Assembly (NCBI GenBank): GCA_910583545.1 | Contig: CAJTXM010000017.1 | Coordinates: forward strand, 1 to 34,973 | Length of the DNA stretch: 34,973 nucleotides | Source of the DNA: an uncultured Christensenella sp. | GTDB lineage: Bacteria > Bacillota > Clostridia > Christensenellales > Borkfalkiaceae | Reading direction: 5' to 3' | Shown: positions 15,359 to 23,922 of the stretch, in pieces | Position numbering within the stretch: position 1 is the first letter of the stretch | Layout: the number at the start of each line of letters is the position of its first letter | The notes under the pieces: model-generated | Told to the model about the DNA's origin: nothing | The model's input: only the letters and a program-made list of their open reading frames with translations | Database searches by the model: none | Made by a program: the position numbers and the translations under genes

Positions 15359-16771
15359 ATGAAGAAAAAATTTGGCGCAATTTTAATGGCAGGCTTAATG
15401 GCTTGTACAATGACGGCTGGTATTGTGTTTTCTACGGGCTGCGGCAGTGATGTGGCAGGCGACTTTGTAATGCCCGAAGGCGGTTTCGATACCCAGAAGA
15501 AAATTGAAATTACGTTTTACCACACAATGGGTAAAAACCTCAGAGGCGTGCTTAATAAGTATATCGCTGATTTTAACAAGTTATATCCCAACATTACAAT
15601 CAAGGATGAAGCTATCGGTAAATACGACGACGTATTCAATCAGATTTCTACCGAAATCACAGTAGGCGATCAGCCTAACGTAGCGTATTGCTATCCCGAC
15701 CACGTTGCATTCTACAATCAGGCGGGAGTGGTTCAGACAGTCGACGCGTTCCTTCCCGGCAGTCCTTATGCGGATATGAAAGTAACAAGAGCGGACAATA
15801 CCGAAGACTATTACTGCATTACTCAGGAAGAAAAAGATAACTTTATCGATATCTATTACAACGAGGGCGCAACTTTCGGTGACGATCAGATGTACGTAAT
15901 GCCGTTCTCGAAATCAATAGAAGTTCTTTACTATAATAAAACTTACTTCGAAGAGCATAACATTACGGTTCCTAATACGTGGGATGAAATGGAACAGGTT
16001 TGCAAAACTCTTAAAGAATTGGATCCCGCTTGTACGCCTCTCGGCTACGACAGCGAAGCTAACTGGTTCATAACTATGTGCGAACAGCATGAATCGCCCT
16101 ATACTTCGGTTTCAGGCGAGCACTTCCTTTTCGATAACGCTACAAACCGCGCATTTGTCGAAAAATTCAAGGGCTGGTATAAGAATGGTTATGTGACTAC
16201 TCAGGAGATATCCGGTGCATATACATCTAACCTTTTCAAAGAGAAGAAGAGTTATATGTCGATCGGTTCCTCGGCGGGTGCCGCAAACCAGGTTCCCGCA
16301 GTTGTCAACGGCGTGGCTCCTTTCGAAGTGGGCATTGCACGTATACCTCAGGTCAACCCCGAAAAACCGAAAGTAATTTCTCAGGGACCTTCCGTATGTA
16401 TCTTTAAAAAGAATGATCCGCAGGAAGTACTTGCAAGCTGGCTTTTTGTAAAATATCTGACGACAAGCGTTAAATTCCAGGCACAGTTCTCGTCGGTATC
16501 AGGTTACGTTCCCGTTTTGAATTCGGTCTTGCAGGATGAAACATATGCTGATTTGCTTAACGGTGCAAACGGATATGCAGACGGCATAGCTTATCTTTCG
16601 GCAAAAGCTTGTCTGGATATGGCAAACGCAGGTAATCTGTTCGTATCCCCCGCATTCAACGGCTCTTCCAAAGCTCGTACTCAGGTAGGTATACTTATGC
16701 AGTCGGCTTTCCTTGAAAGCAAGACGATTGACGAAGCATTTAAAAAAGCAATTGAAGAATGCAGATATTGA
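15359..16771 (+). CDS. Solute-binding lipoprotein of the ABC importer
   Basis: Extracellular substrate-binding protein, 470 residues, anchored by lipidation at C28 (lipobox STGC). The mature part has the SBP_bac_1 (type I, cluster D-like) pattern: an early beta strand IEITFYHTMG, a hinge region with VMPFSKSIEVLYYNKTYFEE, and NTWDEMEQVCKTLKELDP typical of sugar-type binding proteins. It starts after a strong AAAGGAG site and follows the two permeases, so it should deliver solute to them. The ligand is not predictable by eye. Family members mostly bind oligosaccharides; the nuclease neighbours make nucleosides, nucleotides or short oligonucleotides possible ligands. Confidence 0.92.
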   Translation: MKKKFGAILMAGLMACTMTAGIVFSTGCGSDVAGDFVMPEGGFDTQKKIEITFYHTMGKNLRGVLNKYIADFNKLYPNITIKDEAIGKYDDVFNQISTEITVGDQPNVAYCYPDHVAFYNQAGVVQTVDAFLPGSPYADMKVTRADNTEDYYCITQEEKDNFIDIYYNEGATFGDDQMYVMPFSKSIEVLYYNKTYFEEHNITVPNTWDEMEQVCKTLKELDPACTPLGYDSEANWFITMCEQHESPYTSVSGEHFLFDNATNRAFVEKFKGWYKNGYVTTQEISGAYTSNLFKEKKSYMSIGSSAGAANQVPAVVNGVAPFEVGIARIPQVNPEKPKVISQGPSVCIFKKNDPQEVLASWLFVKYLTTSVKFQAQFSSVSGYVPVLNSVLQDETYADLLNGANGYADGIAYLSAKACLDMANAGNLFVSPAFNGSSKARTQVGILMQSAFLESKTIDEAFKKAIEECRY

Positions 16772-16792
16772 TAGCAAAGGGTATTTATTGAT

Positions 16793-18190
16793 ATGAAAAA
16801 GTTATTTAAATCGATGATCGCTCTGCTTTGTGCATTTTTGCTTGTCGTACCTGTGCTTTGTGCAGGTTGCGGAGAAAGTGAGAAAGACAACGATGAAATA
16901 GAATTAATCGATTATGTCAGTTCGCTCACTCTCGACATGACGAGCAATACAAAAAAGCAGGAAGTGGAAGTCAAACTGTATATTGACGGCGATACAACCC
17001 ACTTCGATCCCATAAATCCTACCGCGGAAGACAGGGAGCAATTCGATAAAACACAGGGCTATATCAAAGCAAGATATATAGCTATCGATACTCCCGAATC
17101 CACAGGCGCAATAGAAGAATGGGGCAAAAAAGCTTCAAACTTCACTCACGACAAACTTGCATCGGCTCGGAAAATAATAGTCGAGTCCGACACCGATAAA
17201 TGGGATATCGACTCAACGGGCGAAAGATACGTTCTCTGGGTTTGGTATCTTCCCGAAGGTGCGACAGAATACAGGAATCTTAATCTTGAAATTCTGCAGG
17301 AAGGTTTGGCGCGCGGTTCAAGTACGGCAAACAACCGTTACGGTGAAAAGGCAAATCTTGCGCTTATGCAGGCTCAGCGAGCAAAACTTTACGTTTTTTC
17401 AGGTGAAAAGGACCCCGACTTCTATTACGGTTCGGCAATTCCTCTTTCACTTAAACAGCTCCGTTGCTACGCTTCCGAATACAACACTAAAAAAGTTGTT
17501 GTAACCGGTACGGTAGTTGCTCAGTTCAATAACTCGGTGTATATCGAAGAATACGACGTAGAAACAGGAATGTATTTCGGAATGCCGGTATTCTACGGCT
17601 ATACTTCGGGTAAACTTCTTGAAATTCTCTCATACGGCAACCGCGTGAAAGTTGTCGGCACGTTATCTGCTTTCCAGGGTTCTTATCAGATTTCGGGCGT
17701 TGCGCCTTACGATCCGTTTGACCCCGATCACGAGGATAACTGTCAGATTATAGAGAAAGATAAATCACCTGCATACGTTGAAACGGAAGCAAAAGAAATA
17801 GTTTCAGGCAATCTTGACATCAGATTTATTAAAGAAGTACCGGACAGCGAGCCTGTTGTTGATACAGTCAAAATCGAATACGGCGAAGCGGTAACAAGCA
17901 CGACTGTAATGGTAAAGGATCTGAAGGTTACGAAAGCTTATACGACGAATAACGGAGGTAAAAACGACGGCGCCATTTCTTTGACCTGTCAGGCACCGGA
18001 CGGAACGATTATCACTGTTCGTACCGAAGTTCTTAAAGAAAACGGAGTTATCGTAACTCAGGACAGATACGTTGGAAAGACAATCACCGTTAAGGGACTT
18101 ATCGAAAGGTACGTTCCCAATGCCGACAAACCCGATAATTATCAGTATCAGATAAAATGCTATCAGGTTGAGCAAATAATTATTCACTAA
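16793..18190 (+). CDS. Thermonuclease (SNase-type) surface lipoprotein with OB-fold region
   Basis: Predicted surface-anchored, calcium-dependent nuclease. Signal peptide with lipobox LCAGC (C26). The staphylococcal-nuclease domain spans about 55-205, and its catalytic set is intact by position: D65-G-D67-T (Ca2+ site), R94 in KARYIAIDTPE with D99 and E102, and R145 in TGERYVLWVW. Residues 215-310 look like an OB-fold (VVVTGTVVAQF ... VKVVGTLSAFQG), and 365-465 may hold another OB-like unit (VKDLKVTKAY ... ITVKGLIERY). This layout recalls parts of Bacillus subtilis YhcR, where SNase, OB and 5'-nucleotidase domains are fused; here the 5'-nucleotidase is a separate gene. Sits 21 bases after the importer's binding protein. 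Confidence 0.92.
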   Translation: MKKLFKSMIALLCAFLLVVPVLCAGCGESEKDNDEIELIDYVSSLTLDMTSNTKKQEVEVKLYIDGDTTHFDPINPTAEDREQFDKTQGYIKARYIAIDTPESTGAIEEWGKKASNFTHDKLASARKIIVESDTDKWDIDSTGERYVLWVWYLPEGATEYRNLNLEILQEGLARGSSTANNRYGEKANLALMQAQRAKLYVFSGEKDPDFYYGSAIPLSLKQLRCYASEYNTKKVVVTGTVVAQFNNSVYIEEYDVETGMYFGMPVFYGYTSGKLLEILSYGNRVKVVGTLSAFQGSYQISGVAPYDPFDPDHEDNCQIIEKDKSPAYVETEAKEIVSGNLDIRFIKEVPDSEPVVDTVKIEYGEAVTSTTVMVKDLKVTKAYTTNNGGKNDGAISLTCQAPDGTIITVRTEVLKENGVIVTQDRYVGKTITVKGLIERYVPNADKPDNYQYQIKCYQVEQIIIH

Positions 18191-18222
18191 AATAAAAATA
18201 ATAAATTTTAAAAGGAGTTACT

Positions 18223-19863
18223 ATGAAGAAAAAATTACTCAGTACGGTTTTTGCTCTTGCAATGGGCGCAACCTGCACGATCGGTTTCACTGCCTGTGGC
18301 GGTGACGACAAAAACAACGATGCTGACACAGCATCAAAAGCCGTAAATTATATCAAGGCTTTGTATGAGAACAAGTCGGAAGAAACGCCCGAATCGTACA
18401 CTGTCAACGGCGTTTCACCTGTTGACGGCAATTTGCACACTGTTAATTGGAGCGTCGCAAAAGGTGAAGGCTGTGAACTGAACGACATAAGCGCATACGT
18501 TTCCGTCGGCGCTATGAATACCGAAAAACAGGTTCCTATAACTATTGCAAAAGCTGAAGTAGCTATTCCTTACGTTCTTACCGCATCTGTAACAGTCGGC
18601 AAAGAAACGAAGAGCATAAACTTTAACCGCAAAGTTCCCGCAAAATCGGCAGGACACGCAGGCACTCAGGCCGATCCGTATACTCCTTCGAATATCAGAG
18701 ACGTTGCCTCGGCAATGGAAAGTAAATGGGATACAACTGCAGATCAGTCAAAGTCGCAGAGCTATTACTATCCTAACAATGAAACCCCTACAAGAGTTTA
18801 CGTCAAGGGATATGTAGTCAGTACCGGTAATCAATTATTCCAGGATAAGGGCACTTATGCGCAGTTCATTTATCTTGCCGACACTTTCGGTAAAGGTAAG
18901 AAGCAGGACGATGCCGATGTGATTATGCTTATGAGCATAAGTTATGCTACGGCAGATTCGCTTATTAAGTCGGCTGCAGATATCAATGAGGGCGATTGCC
19001 TTACGGTAAGCGGTTTCATTCAGAATTATTTTAAGGACTCCAACTCCAAAGCTCAGCCCGAAATTTCACGTTTCAGGAATGCAGACGGCACTTACCAGGA
19101 AACCGTATGTGTGGAGAGAGTAGAGGCTGTCGATGAAAGAACCGACGCACAGAAAATCGACGACGCTCTTGCGGGCGTACCTGCAACGTTGACTGTTGCA
19201 AGGACAGGCGAAACTGCTCTTCCCGCATCATCGGAAGAGGACGTAACGTTCAGCTGGACTCTTAAAGAAGGTACTGCTGCAACAGTAGCTGACAACAAAC
19301 TTAGCGTAGCCGCTCTTCCCGCGGAAGACGCAGAAGTTGTCGTAACCGTAACAGCAATGTGTGGCACGGAAACCAAGACCAAAGATGTAACTGTTACTAT
19401 AAAAGCAGTGACCCCTATTGAAGGCGGTGTAAGGTTTGATTTCTCATCAATAGCGCTTGGTAGTGAATTGAATGCTACAAGTGCGTTGGAATTATTTAAC
19501 AGTGTTGGCGGAACTGATTCAAGCTTAACTTCTGTTGCTGTTACTAAAGTTTATCAAGGTAATTCAACCGGTGGCGGTTCGTATGAGAAAAAAGGCGGAC
19601 TTATAAAGTTCGGAACATCGAAGGTCGCTGGAGAAATGACTTTAACATTTAACAAGAATGTATCTAAAGTTGTGATTAATTGTGTCGGTTGGGTAAATAC
19701 AGATACAATAGCTGTAAATAACTCAGAAGCACAAGTTTTAGCTGCGTATAGTGGTGAAGCCAGTGATAAAGAATTCGTTCTTGCTACTGCTGCACAAGAA
19801 GTAAAAATTGTTACTACAAACCGTGCGTTAGTATTTTCAATTACAGTTTATTTTGCAGACTAA
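18223..19863 (+). CDS. OB-fold/Ig-like surface lipoprotein
   Basis: A 546-residue lipoprotein (C25 in FTAC). After an N-terminal beta domain (40-140), residues 145-290 begin with AGTQADPYTPSNIRDVA and contain VYVKGYVVST and CLTVSGFIQNY, the pattern of an OB-type nucleic-acid-binding domain often found next to secreted nucleases. Residues 300-395 are an Ig-like domain. The C-terminal 140 residues (about 404-546) form another beta domain (IKFGTSKVAGEMTLTF ... FSITVYFAD). No catalytic motif was seen, so it is more likely a binding or capture protein. Base use changes visibly to AT-rich codons from about 19430. Last gene before a strong terminator. Confidence 0.82.
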   Translation: MKKKLLSTVFALAMGATCTIGFTACGGDDKNNDADTASKAVNYIKALYENKSEETPESYTVNGVSPVDGNLHTVNWSVAKGEGCELNDISAYVSVGAMNTEKQVPITIAKAEVAIPYVLTASVTVGKETKSINFNRKVPAKSAGHAGTQADPYTPSNIRDVASAMESKWDTTADQSKSQSYYYPNNETPTRVYVKGYVVSTGNQLFQDKGTYAQFIYLADTFGKGKKQDDADVIMLMSISYATADSLIKSAADINEGDCLTVSGFIQNYFKDSNSKAQPEISRFRNADGTYQETVCVERVEAVDERTDAQKIDDALAGVPATLTVARTGETALPASSEEDVTFSWTLKEGTAATVADNKLSVAALPAEDAEVVVTVTAMCGTETKTKDVTVTIKAVTPIEGGVRFDFSSIALGSELNATSALELFNSVGGTDSSLTSVAVTKVYQGNSTGGGSYEKKGGLIKFGTSKVAGEMTLTFNKNVSKVVINCVGWVNTDTIAVNNSEAQVLAAYSGEASDKEFVLATAAQEVKIVTTNRALVFSITVYFAD

Positions 19864-19890
19864 TTGCAAATCGATATAGTGCAACAAAAA

Positions 19891-19920
19891 ACAACCTTCC
19901 GAGAGGAAGGTTGTTCTTTT
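19891..19920. terminator. Bidirectional intrinsic terminator
   Basis: ACAACCTTCC (19891-19900) pairs perfectly with GGAAGGTTGT (19905-19914) around a GAGA loop, followed by TCTTTT on the plus strand and by six T residues on the minus strand. It ends both the ABC/nuclease operon and the convergent surE operon. Confidence 0.92.
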
Positions 19921-19923
19921 ATT

Positions 19924-19951
19924 AATGCCTTCCTGTTGAAGGGAAGGCGTT
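19924..19951. terminator. Second hairpin in the convergent terminator region
   Basis: AATGCCTTCC (19924-19933) pairs with GGAAGGCGTT (19942-19951) around an 8-base loop with one G-U pair. It has no good T-run on either side. It shares the CCTTCC/GGAAGG core with the neighbouring terminator, so the arms could also pair with each other. Confidence 0.5.
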
Positions 19952-19961
19952 ATTCTGAATT

Positions 19962-20684
19962 TTAACCGACTTTTTTTGTCAAGAGTTCGTAAGATGAAGA
20001 GGTCAGGTCCGAACAGAGAGGGGTTATAGTGATATGCCCCGTCATTGTTGCGTCGGTGTCAAGCGTCAAATCTTTCGTGCCGTCGTACAGGCAGACGAGC
20101 TTCGGCGCGACCATATTGTCGGGCAGAAACTCGAAATCGTCGGTATAGATCGCAGGACCCATTCTTGTAATCAGAATTTTGTCGCCTTTTTCAGGGAAAT
20201 TGACGTTAAGAATTTCCGCGTGTGCGAACATATTCTGTTTTTGAATTAATTCAAAAACTCTGTCAAGGTTTTTAACGGCGTTGTCAAACGAGCGGAAGCA
20301 AGCCGAAACAGCCATTGCCTTAATTCCGCATTTTGCCGCTTCCAGACACGCGCCAACCGTGCCCGAATAGTGTATATCGCCTCCGAGATTGTGTCCGCAG
20401 TTAATTCCCGAAATTACAAGGTCAAACTGTTTTTTCAGCCCTAAAACGGCAATTCTGACGCAGTCGGCGGGGGTGGAGTCAACGCTGTAAGCTTCTACGT
20501 CCTTGCCGAAAATATCAACTTTTTTAACTTCGTATGCGTTATGAATTTCAATCGAATGGCTTTTTCCGCTCTGCTGAACTTTCGGTGCAAATACGCAGAC
20601 TTCGCCTTTCGTTTTGGCAAATTCGACTAAATGCTTTATTCCCTCGGCATCTATGCCGTCGTCGTTTACTATAAGAATTTTCAT
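19962..20684 (-). CDS. surE: 5'/3'-nucleotidase SurE
   Basis: Metal-dependent phosphatase acting on nucleoside 5'- and 3'-monophosphates in the cytoplasm. The 240-residue protein starts with the family motif ILIVNDDGIDAEG (metal ligands D8, D9), has S39 in QQSGKSHS and N95 in ISGINCGHN, and carries SVDSTPADCV and HYSGTVGACLEA. Its ATG overlaps the stop of the upstream DHH gene by one base (TAATG on the minus strand), so it is the last gene of a three-gene operon. In this setting it would dephosphorylate mononucleotides made by the DHH enzymes. Confidence 0.95.
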   Translation of the reverse strand: MKILIVNDDGIDAEGIKHLVEFAKTKGEVCVFAPKVQQSGKSHSIEIHNAYEVKKVDIFGKDVEAYSVDSTPADCVRIAVLGLKKQFDLVISGINCGHNLGGDIHYSGTVGACLEAAKCGIKAMAVSACFRSFDNAVKNLDRVFELIQKQNMFAHAEILNVNFPEKGDKILITRMGPAIYTDDFEFLPDNMVAPKLVCLYDGTKDLTLDTDATMTGHITITPLCSDLTSSSYELLTKKVG

Positions 20685-21664
20685 TATAACCAGCCTCCGT
20701 TTTTGGCTTTAAATTCTTTCAAAAGAGCGTCGGCTTCTTTTAAAAGCTCGTTCATTTCCTCTTTTGAATAGACCGTCGCGCCTGCCGCCATTTTGTGCCC
20801 TCCGCCGTGGTATTTAAGCGCAAGCTCCTGTATGCCCAAAAAGCGTGAACGCAGCCTGACGCGGATAGAATTCTTTTTCTTGTTGTCGATAAAAGCTATC
20901 CAAATAAGGCAGCCGCGTATTGCCGACAGCTCGCCCACAACGTCGCTTGCCGCTTCAAGACTGAGCGAAAACTTTTTCTGCACCGCTTCATCCATATATA
21001 CGTAGGCAACGCCGTTTTCTGTGATTTTTATGTGGTCGTAGACGTAGCTTTTAAGTTTCAGCGTTTCGAATTCGTCGACATAAAGGTTTGCGAACAGTTT
21101 TTCGGTATTGACTCCGCAGTCTAAAAGTTCGCCTGCAAGCCGCATAGTGTCGCCCGTCACACCCTCGTAGCGGAATCTTCCGCTGTCCGTCACCATTCCG
21201 CAGTAGATATAGCTTGCCGCCTCGGGTGAAATTTTCAGTTTATTTTTGAAAGTGACGTAAAAATCGGCTATCATTTCGCACACGGACGAACGGAAATCCT
21301 CTACCCAGCTGATATCGCCGTAGGGCTTGTCGTCGATATGGTGGTCGATTTTGATAAGCTCTTTCGCCTTTTTATAAAAGCTGTTTGAAATTCTGTCCTC
21401 GGTGCCCGTGTCTAAAACTATCTGCAACGCTCCGTCGAAATTTTTCCCGTCGATGATGTCCTCTCCGCCCAAAAAGGCGAGGTAGTCGGAATAGTCCTCG
21501 TTGTACAGATAAATTTTCTTATCGGGATAGGTATCGCGTAAAATTTTGACAAGCCCCTTTGTCGAACCTATTGCGTCGCCGTCGGGGCGGATATGGCGCG
21601 AAACGATGATTGTTTCGTATTCCTCGATTTTGTCCAAAATCAGTTTTTTGATATTTTCATTCAT
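20684..21664 (-). CDS. DHH-family NrnA-like oligonucleotide phosphoesterase
   Basis: Likely 3'-5' exonuclease for very short RNA or DNA fragments and/or phosphatase for pAp, as in NrnA. The 326-residue protein has the DHH domain with HIRPDGDAIGS (H24, D28, D30), VLDTG (D85), DHH (107-109) and VTDSGRFR (D160), and a DHHA1 domain with GGGHKMAAG (287-295), which binds the nucleotide. It lies two bases after an adjacent paralogue and overlaps surE. Which substrate each paralogue prefers (nanoRNA, pAp, c-di-nucleotide breakdown products) cannot be told from sequence. Confidence 0.88.
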   Translation of the reverse strand: MNENIKKLILDKIEEYETIIVSRHIRPDGDAIGSTKGLVKILRDTYPDKKIYLYNEDYSDYLAFLGGEDIIDGKNFDGALQIVLDTGTEDRISNSFYKKAKELIKIDHHIDDKPYGDISWVEDFRSSVCEMIADFYVTFKNKLKISPEAASYIYCGMVTDSGRFRYEGVTGDTMRLAGELLDCGVNTEKLFANLYVDEFETLKLKSYVYDHIKITENGVAYVYMDEAVQKKFSLSLEAASDVVGELSAIRGCLIWIAFIDNKKKNSIRVRLRSRFLGIQELALKYHGGGHKMAAGATVYSKEEMNELLKEADALLKEFKAKNGGWL

Positions 21665-21666
21665 AA

Positions 21667-22605
21667 TTATGCTTCCGTTATTGCAAGCGCGTTGAGATCG
21701 TCTAAAAGTTTCATTGCGGTGGCTTTATCGGGCACGGTGCATCCGCTCGCCTTTTTGTGACCGCCTCCGCCGTATTTCGTCGCTATGGGGTTGATATTGT
21801 ATTTGTTCGAGCGGAGTTCGCAGTGAACGCCGTCGTCGCTCTCGGTAAAGTTTATCCAGATGTTCACGCCCTTGATATCCTTCATAAGCCCGACCAAGCC
21901 CGTGGAAACTATCGGCGCGGCGTCGCCGTTTTTCGGGAGATCTGCTTTTGCGGTGTAGATATACGCGACTTTGTTTTCGGTGAATTTGATTTTGTGCATA
22001 TTGTCGGCTTTCGCGATAATATCTTCGAACTCCTCCGCATACAGGTTGTAATACAGTCCGTTCAGATCTATCGGCTGTGACAAAAGATACGCGGCAAGCT
22101 CAAACGTGCGCGCCGTGGTGCAGTCGAAAACAAATCTTCCGCTGTCCGTCACCATTCCCGTATACAGCGACTTAGCGGAAAGGGGAGAGAGTCTGAGCTT
22201 GCTCTCTTTTGCAAACGCCGCGACCATTCCGCAGGTGCTTTCGAAAGTGTTGTCCGAAATATCGATATCGGCAACTTTCTCGCAGAAAATATGATGGTCG
22301 AACCTGACCGTCAGATCGGCGGTTTTGTATCTGTCGTCGCAGATCATTTTCGACGAACCGCAGTCTAATATAATAGCCAGCGCGCCCGAATAGTAACTGT
22401 CGGGTATTTCGTCCATCGTGCCTTCCATAAACGGCAGGCGCGTCGCCTTGTCGCCTACGCAGTAAACTTCTTTTTTGGGGAAATTGTCCTTTATAAGCGT
22501 TGCAAGCCCTATCTGACTTCCGTATGCGTCGCCGTCGGGATAGTTGTGGCGGTGAATTATAATCCGATTGTATTTTTTTATTGCCTTTAAAGCTTCTTTA
22601 AACAT
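21667..22605 (-). CDS. DHH-family NrnA-like phosphoesterase, second paralogue
   Basis: First gene of the minus-strand operon, 312 residues. Same domain order as its neighbour: NYPDGDAYGS (H20, D24, D26), ILDCG (D81), DHH (103-105), VTDSGRF, and GGGGHKKASG in DHHA1. The two proteins differ widely outside the motifs, so the duplication is old and functions may differ. The gene begins after an AAGGAG site and a consensus promoter (22639-22667). Predicted cytoplasmic enzyme finishing degradation of short oligonucleotides. Confidence 0.88.
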   Translation of the reverse strand: MFKEALKAIKKYNRIIIHRHNYPDGDAYGSQIGLATLIKDNFPKKEVYCVGDKATRLPFMEGTMDEIPDSYYSGALAIILDCGSSKMICDDRYKTADLTVRFDHHIFCEKVADIDISDNTFESTCGMVAAFAKESKLRLSPLSAKSLYTGMVTDSGRFVFDCTTARTFELAAYLLSQPIDLNGLYYNLYAEEFEDIIAKADNMHKIKFTENKVAYIYTAKADLPKNGDAAPIVSTGLVGLMKDIKGVNIWINFTESDDGVHCELRSNKYNINPIATKYGGGGHKKASGCTVPDKATAMKLLDDLNALAITEA

Positions 22606-22638
22606 TTTATCTCCTTATTAATTTTAACGTATCTAAGC

Positions 22639-22667
22639 AGTATAACATATCGGTTTAAGTTTGTCAA
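22639..22667 (-). promoter_or_regulatory. Promoter of the DHH-DHH-surE operon
   Basis: On the minus strand TTGACA (22667-22662) and TATACT (22644-22639) are separated by 17 bases, 34 bases before the first DHH gene. Confidence 0.85.
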
Positions 22668-22748
22668 GATGTGAAATTCTGGAAAATTGTCCTGTGTCAG
22701 GTAAGATTTTAAGGGAAGTCATACAGCAAACTAAAACGTCGGGTTTAC

Positions 22749-22778
22749 TTGACAAAACCGAGGGCGCTCTATTATAAT
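22749..22778 (+). promoter_or_regulatory. Promoter of the nucleotidase-kinase fusion gene
   Basis: TTGACA (22749-22754) and TATAAT (22773-22778) with an 18-base spacer (or TTATAA with 17), 32 bases before the start codon at 22810. It is divergent from the DHH operon promoter about 80 bases away. Confidence 0.8.
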
Positions 22779-22809
22779 AATACGGTAATGATACGGTGAG
22801 GTAAACGTA

Positions 22810-23922
22810 ATGAAAAAATACAGAATACGCGTCGGACTCGACGTTGACGATACTCTCTATGAGTGCAATTCTTATGCGGTTTCTATAATCAACAGCCGTC
22901 ACCCCGACGAGGAGCCTATAAAGGTCGAAGATATCAAGACCTGGGGCGGTACCGACCGTCGCTCCGAGGAGAGAATAAAGCTCTATTCAGACCCCGAATT
23001 TGTCAGAACTCAGCCCATTACAGAGGGTGCGCAGGAGTTTGTAAGAAAGCTTTCGGAGATTGCCGACGTATTCTTCATAACGGCCGTTCCTGCCTGCTGT
23101 ATGAGTGCAAGGGCGGAGAGACTTATAAAAGATTTTCCGTTCATTCCCGCCGAAAACATAATTATGGGCACGAGAAAGGACGTCATTTCCCTCGACATTA
23201 TGCTTGACGACGGCGCGCACAATATTTCTTCTTCGCGCGCCGCTTATCCCGTACTTTTCCGCAAACCCTGGAATACGGGACTTTCGGGACTGCTGTCCGT
23301 AAACAGTTACGACGACTTTATGCACTTCTGCGAGATGGTGCGCAATTCCTTCTCGGAAAAATTCCCCTATCTCAAAAACGGCGGCGTTTTGTGTCTTGTC
23401 GGACCTTCGGGTTCGTCAAAGACGGAAATAGCAAGCGGACTCACCGAAATCGAGGGCTTTGAAAAACCTCTGACTTCGACCACCCGTCCCAAACGTAAAA
23501 AAGAACAGTCAGACGCTTACCGCTTTATCAACGAGGCTCAGTTCATAAAGGAAATGAAGGCAGGCAGTTATATAGAAACGACCGTTTACAGCGGTTACCA
23601 CTTCGGAACTTCCGACAAGGATATTTCGCCCATAGTTGCGCGCGGCGGGGTTGCCGTAATCCCCATCGATATCTGCGGAGCCATCACGCTCAAAAATCTG
23701 TACAGACAGAAAGCTATGCTCGTATTCACGAGAAGAGAGCGCCCCGACGCGATAAAGAGCATTATTTCGAGGGATATAGACATCGACGACAAGACGAGAA
23801 GAATTATGTCGCTCGATTTTGAATACAGAAACAGCGAAGTCTGCGACGTTGAAGTGGCTGTTGGCGACGATACTCAGTCGGTCGTCAATAAAATAGTTAA
23901 TTTGGTTAAGGGAAATATATGA
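22810..23922 (+). CDS. Fusion of HAD 5'-nucleotidase and guanylate-kinase-like domain
   Basis: A 370-residue two-domain protein. Residues 1-180 are a HAD phosphatase of the 5'(3')-deoxyribonucleotidase type: DVDDTLYE (D11, D13), T91 in FFITAVP, K123, and D133-D134 in IMLDDGAHN. Residues 190-370 are guanylate-kinase-like: P-loop GPSGSSKT (198-205), STTRPKRKK (223-231) for GMP, SYIETTVYSGYHFGT (253-267) with the two tyrosines of the GMP pocket, and RRIMSLDFEYRNSEVCDVEVAV. The sixth P-loop residue is Ser in place of Gly. Opposite activities, nucleotide dephosphorylation and phosphorylation, in one chain are unusual. Whether both domains are active, and on which nucleotide, is not known. Overlaps the next gene by ATGA. 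Confidence 0.87.
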   Translation: MKKYRIRVGLDVDDTLYECNSYAVSIINSRHPDEEPIKVEDIKTWGGTDRRSEERIKLYSDPEFVRTQPITEGAQEFVRKLSEIADVFFITAVPACCMSARAERLIKDFPFIPAENIIMGTRKDVISLDIMLDDGAHNISSSRAAYPVLFRKPWNTGLSGLLSVNSYDDFMHFCEMVRNSFSEKFPYLKNGGVLCLVGPSGSSKTEIASGLTEIEGFEKPLTSTTRPKRKKEQSDAYRFINEAQFIKEMKAGSYIETTVYSGYHFGTSDKDISPIVARGGVAVIPIDICGAITLKNLYRQKAMLVFTRRERPDAIKSIISRDIDIDDKTRRIMSLDFEYRNSEVCDVEVAVGDDTQSVVNKIVNLVKGNI

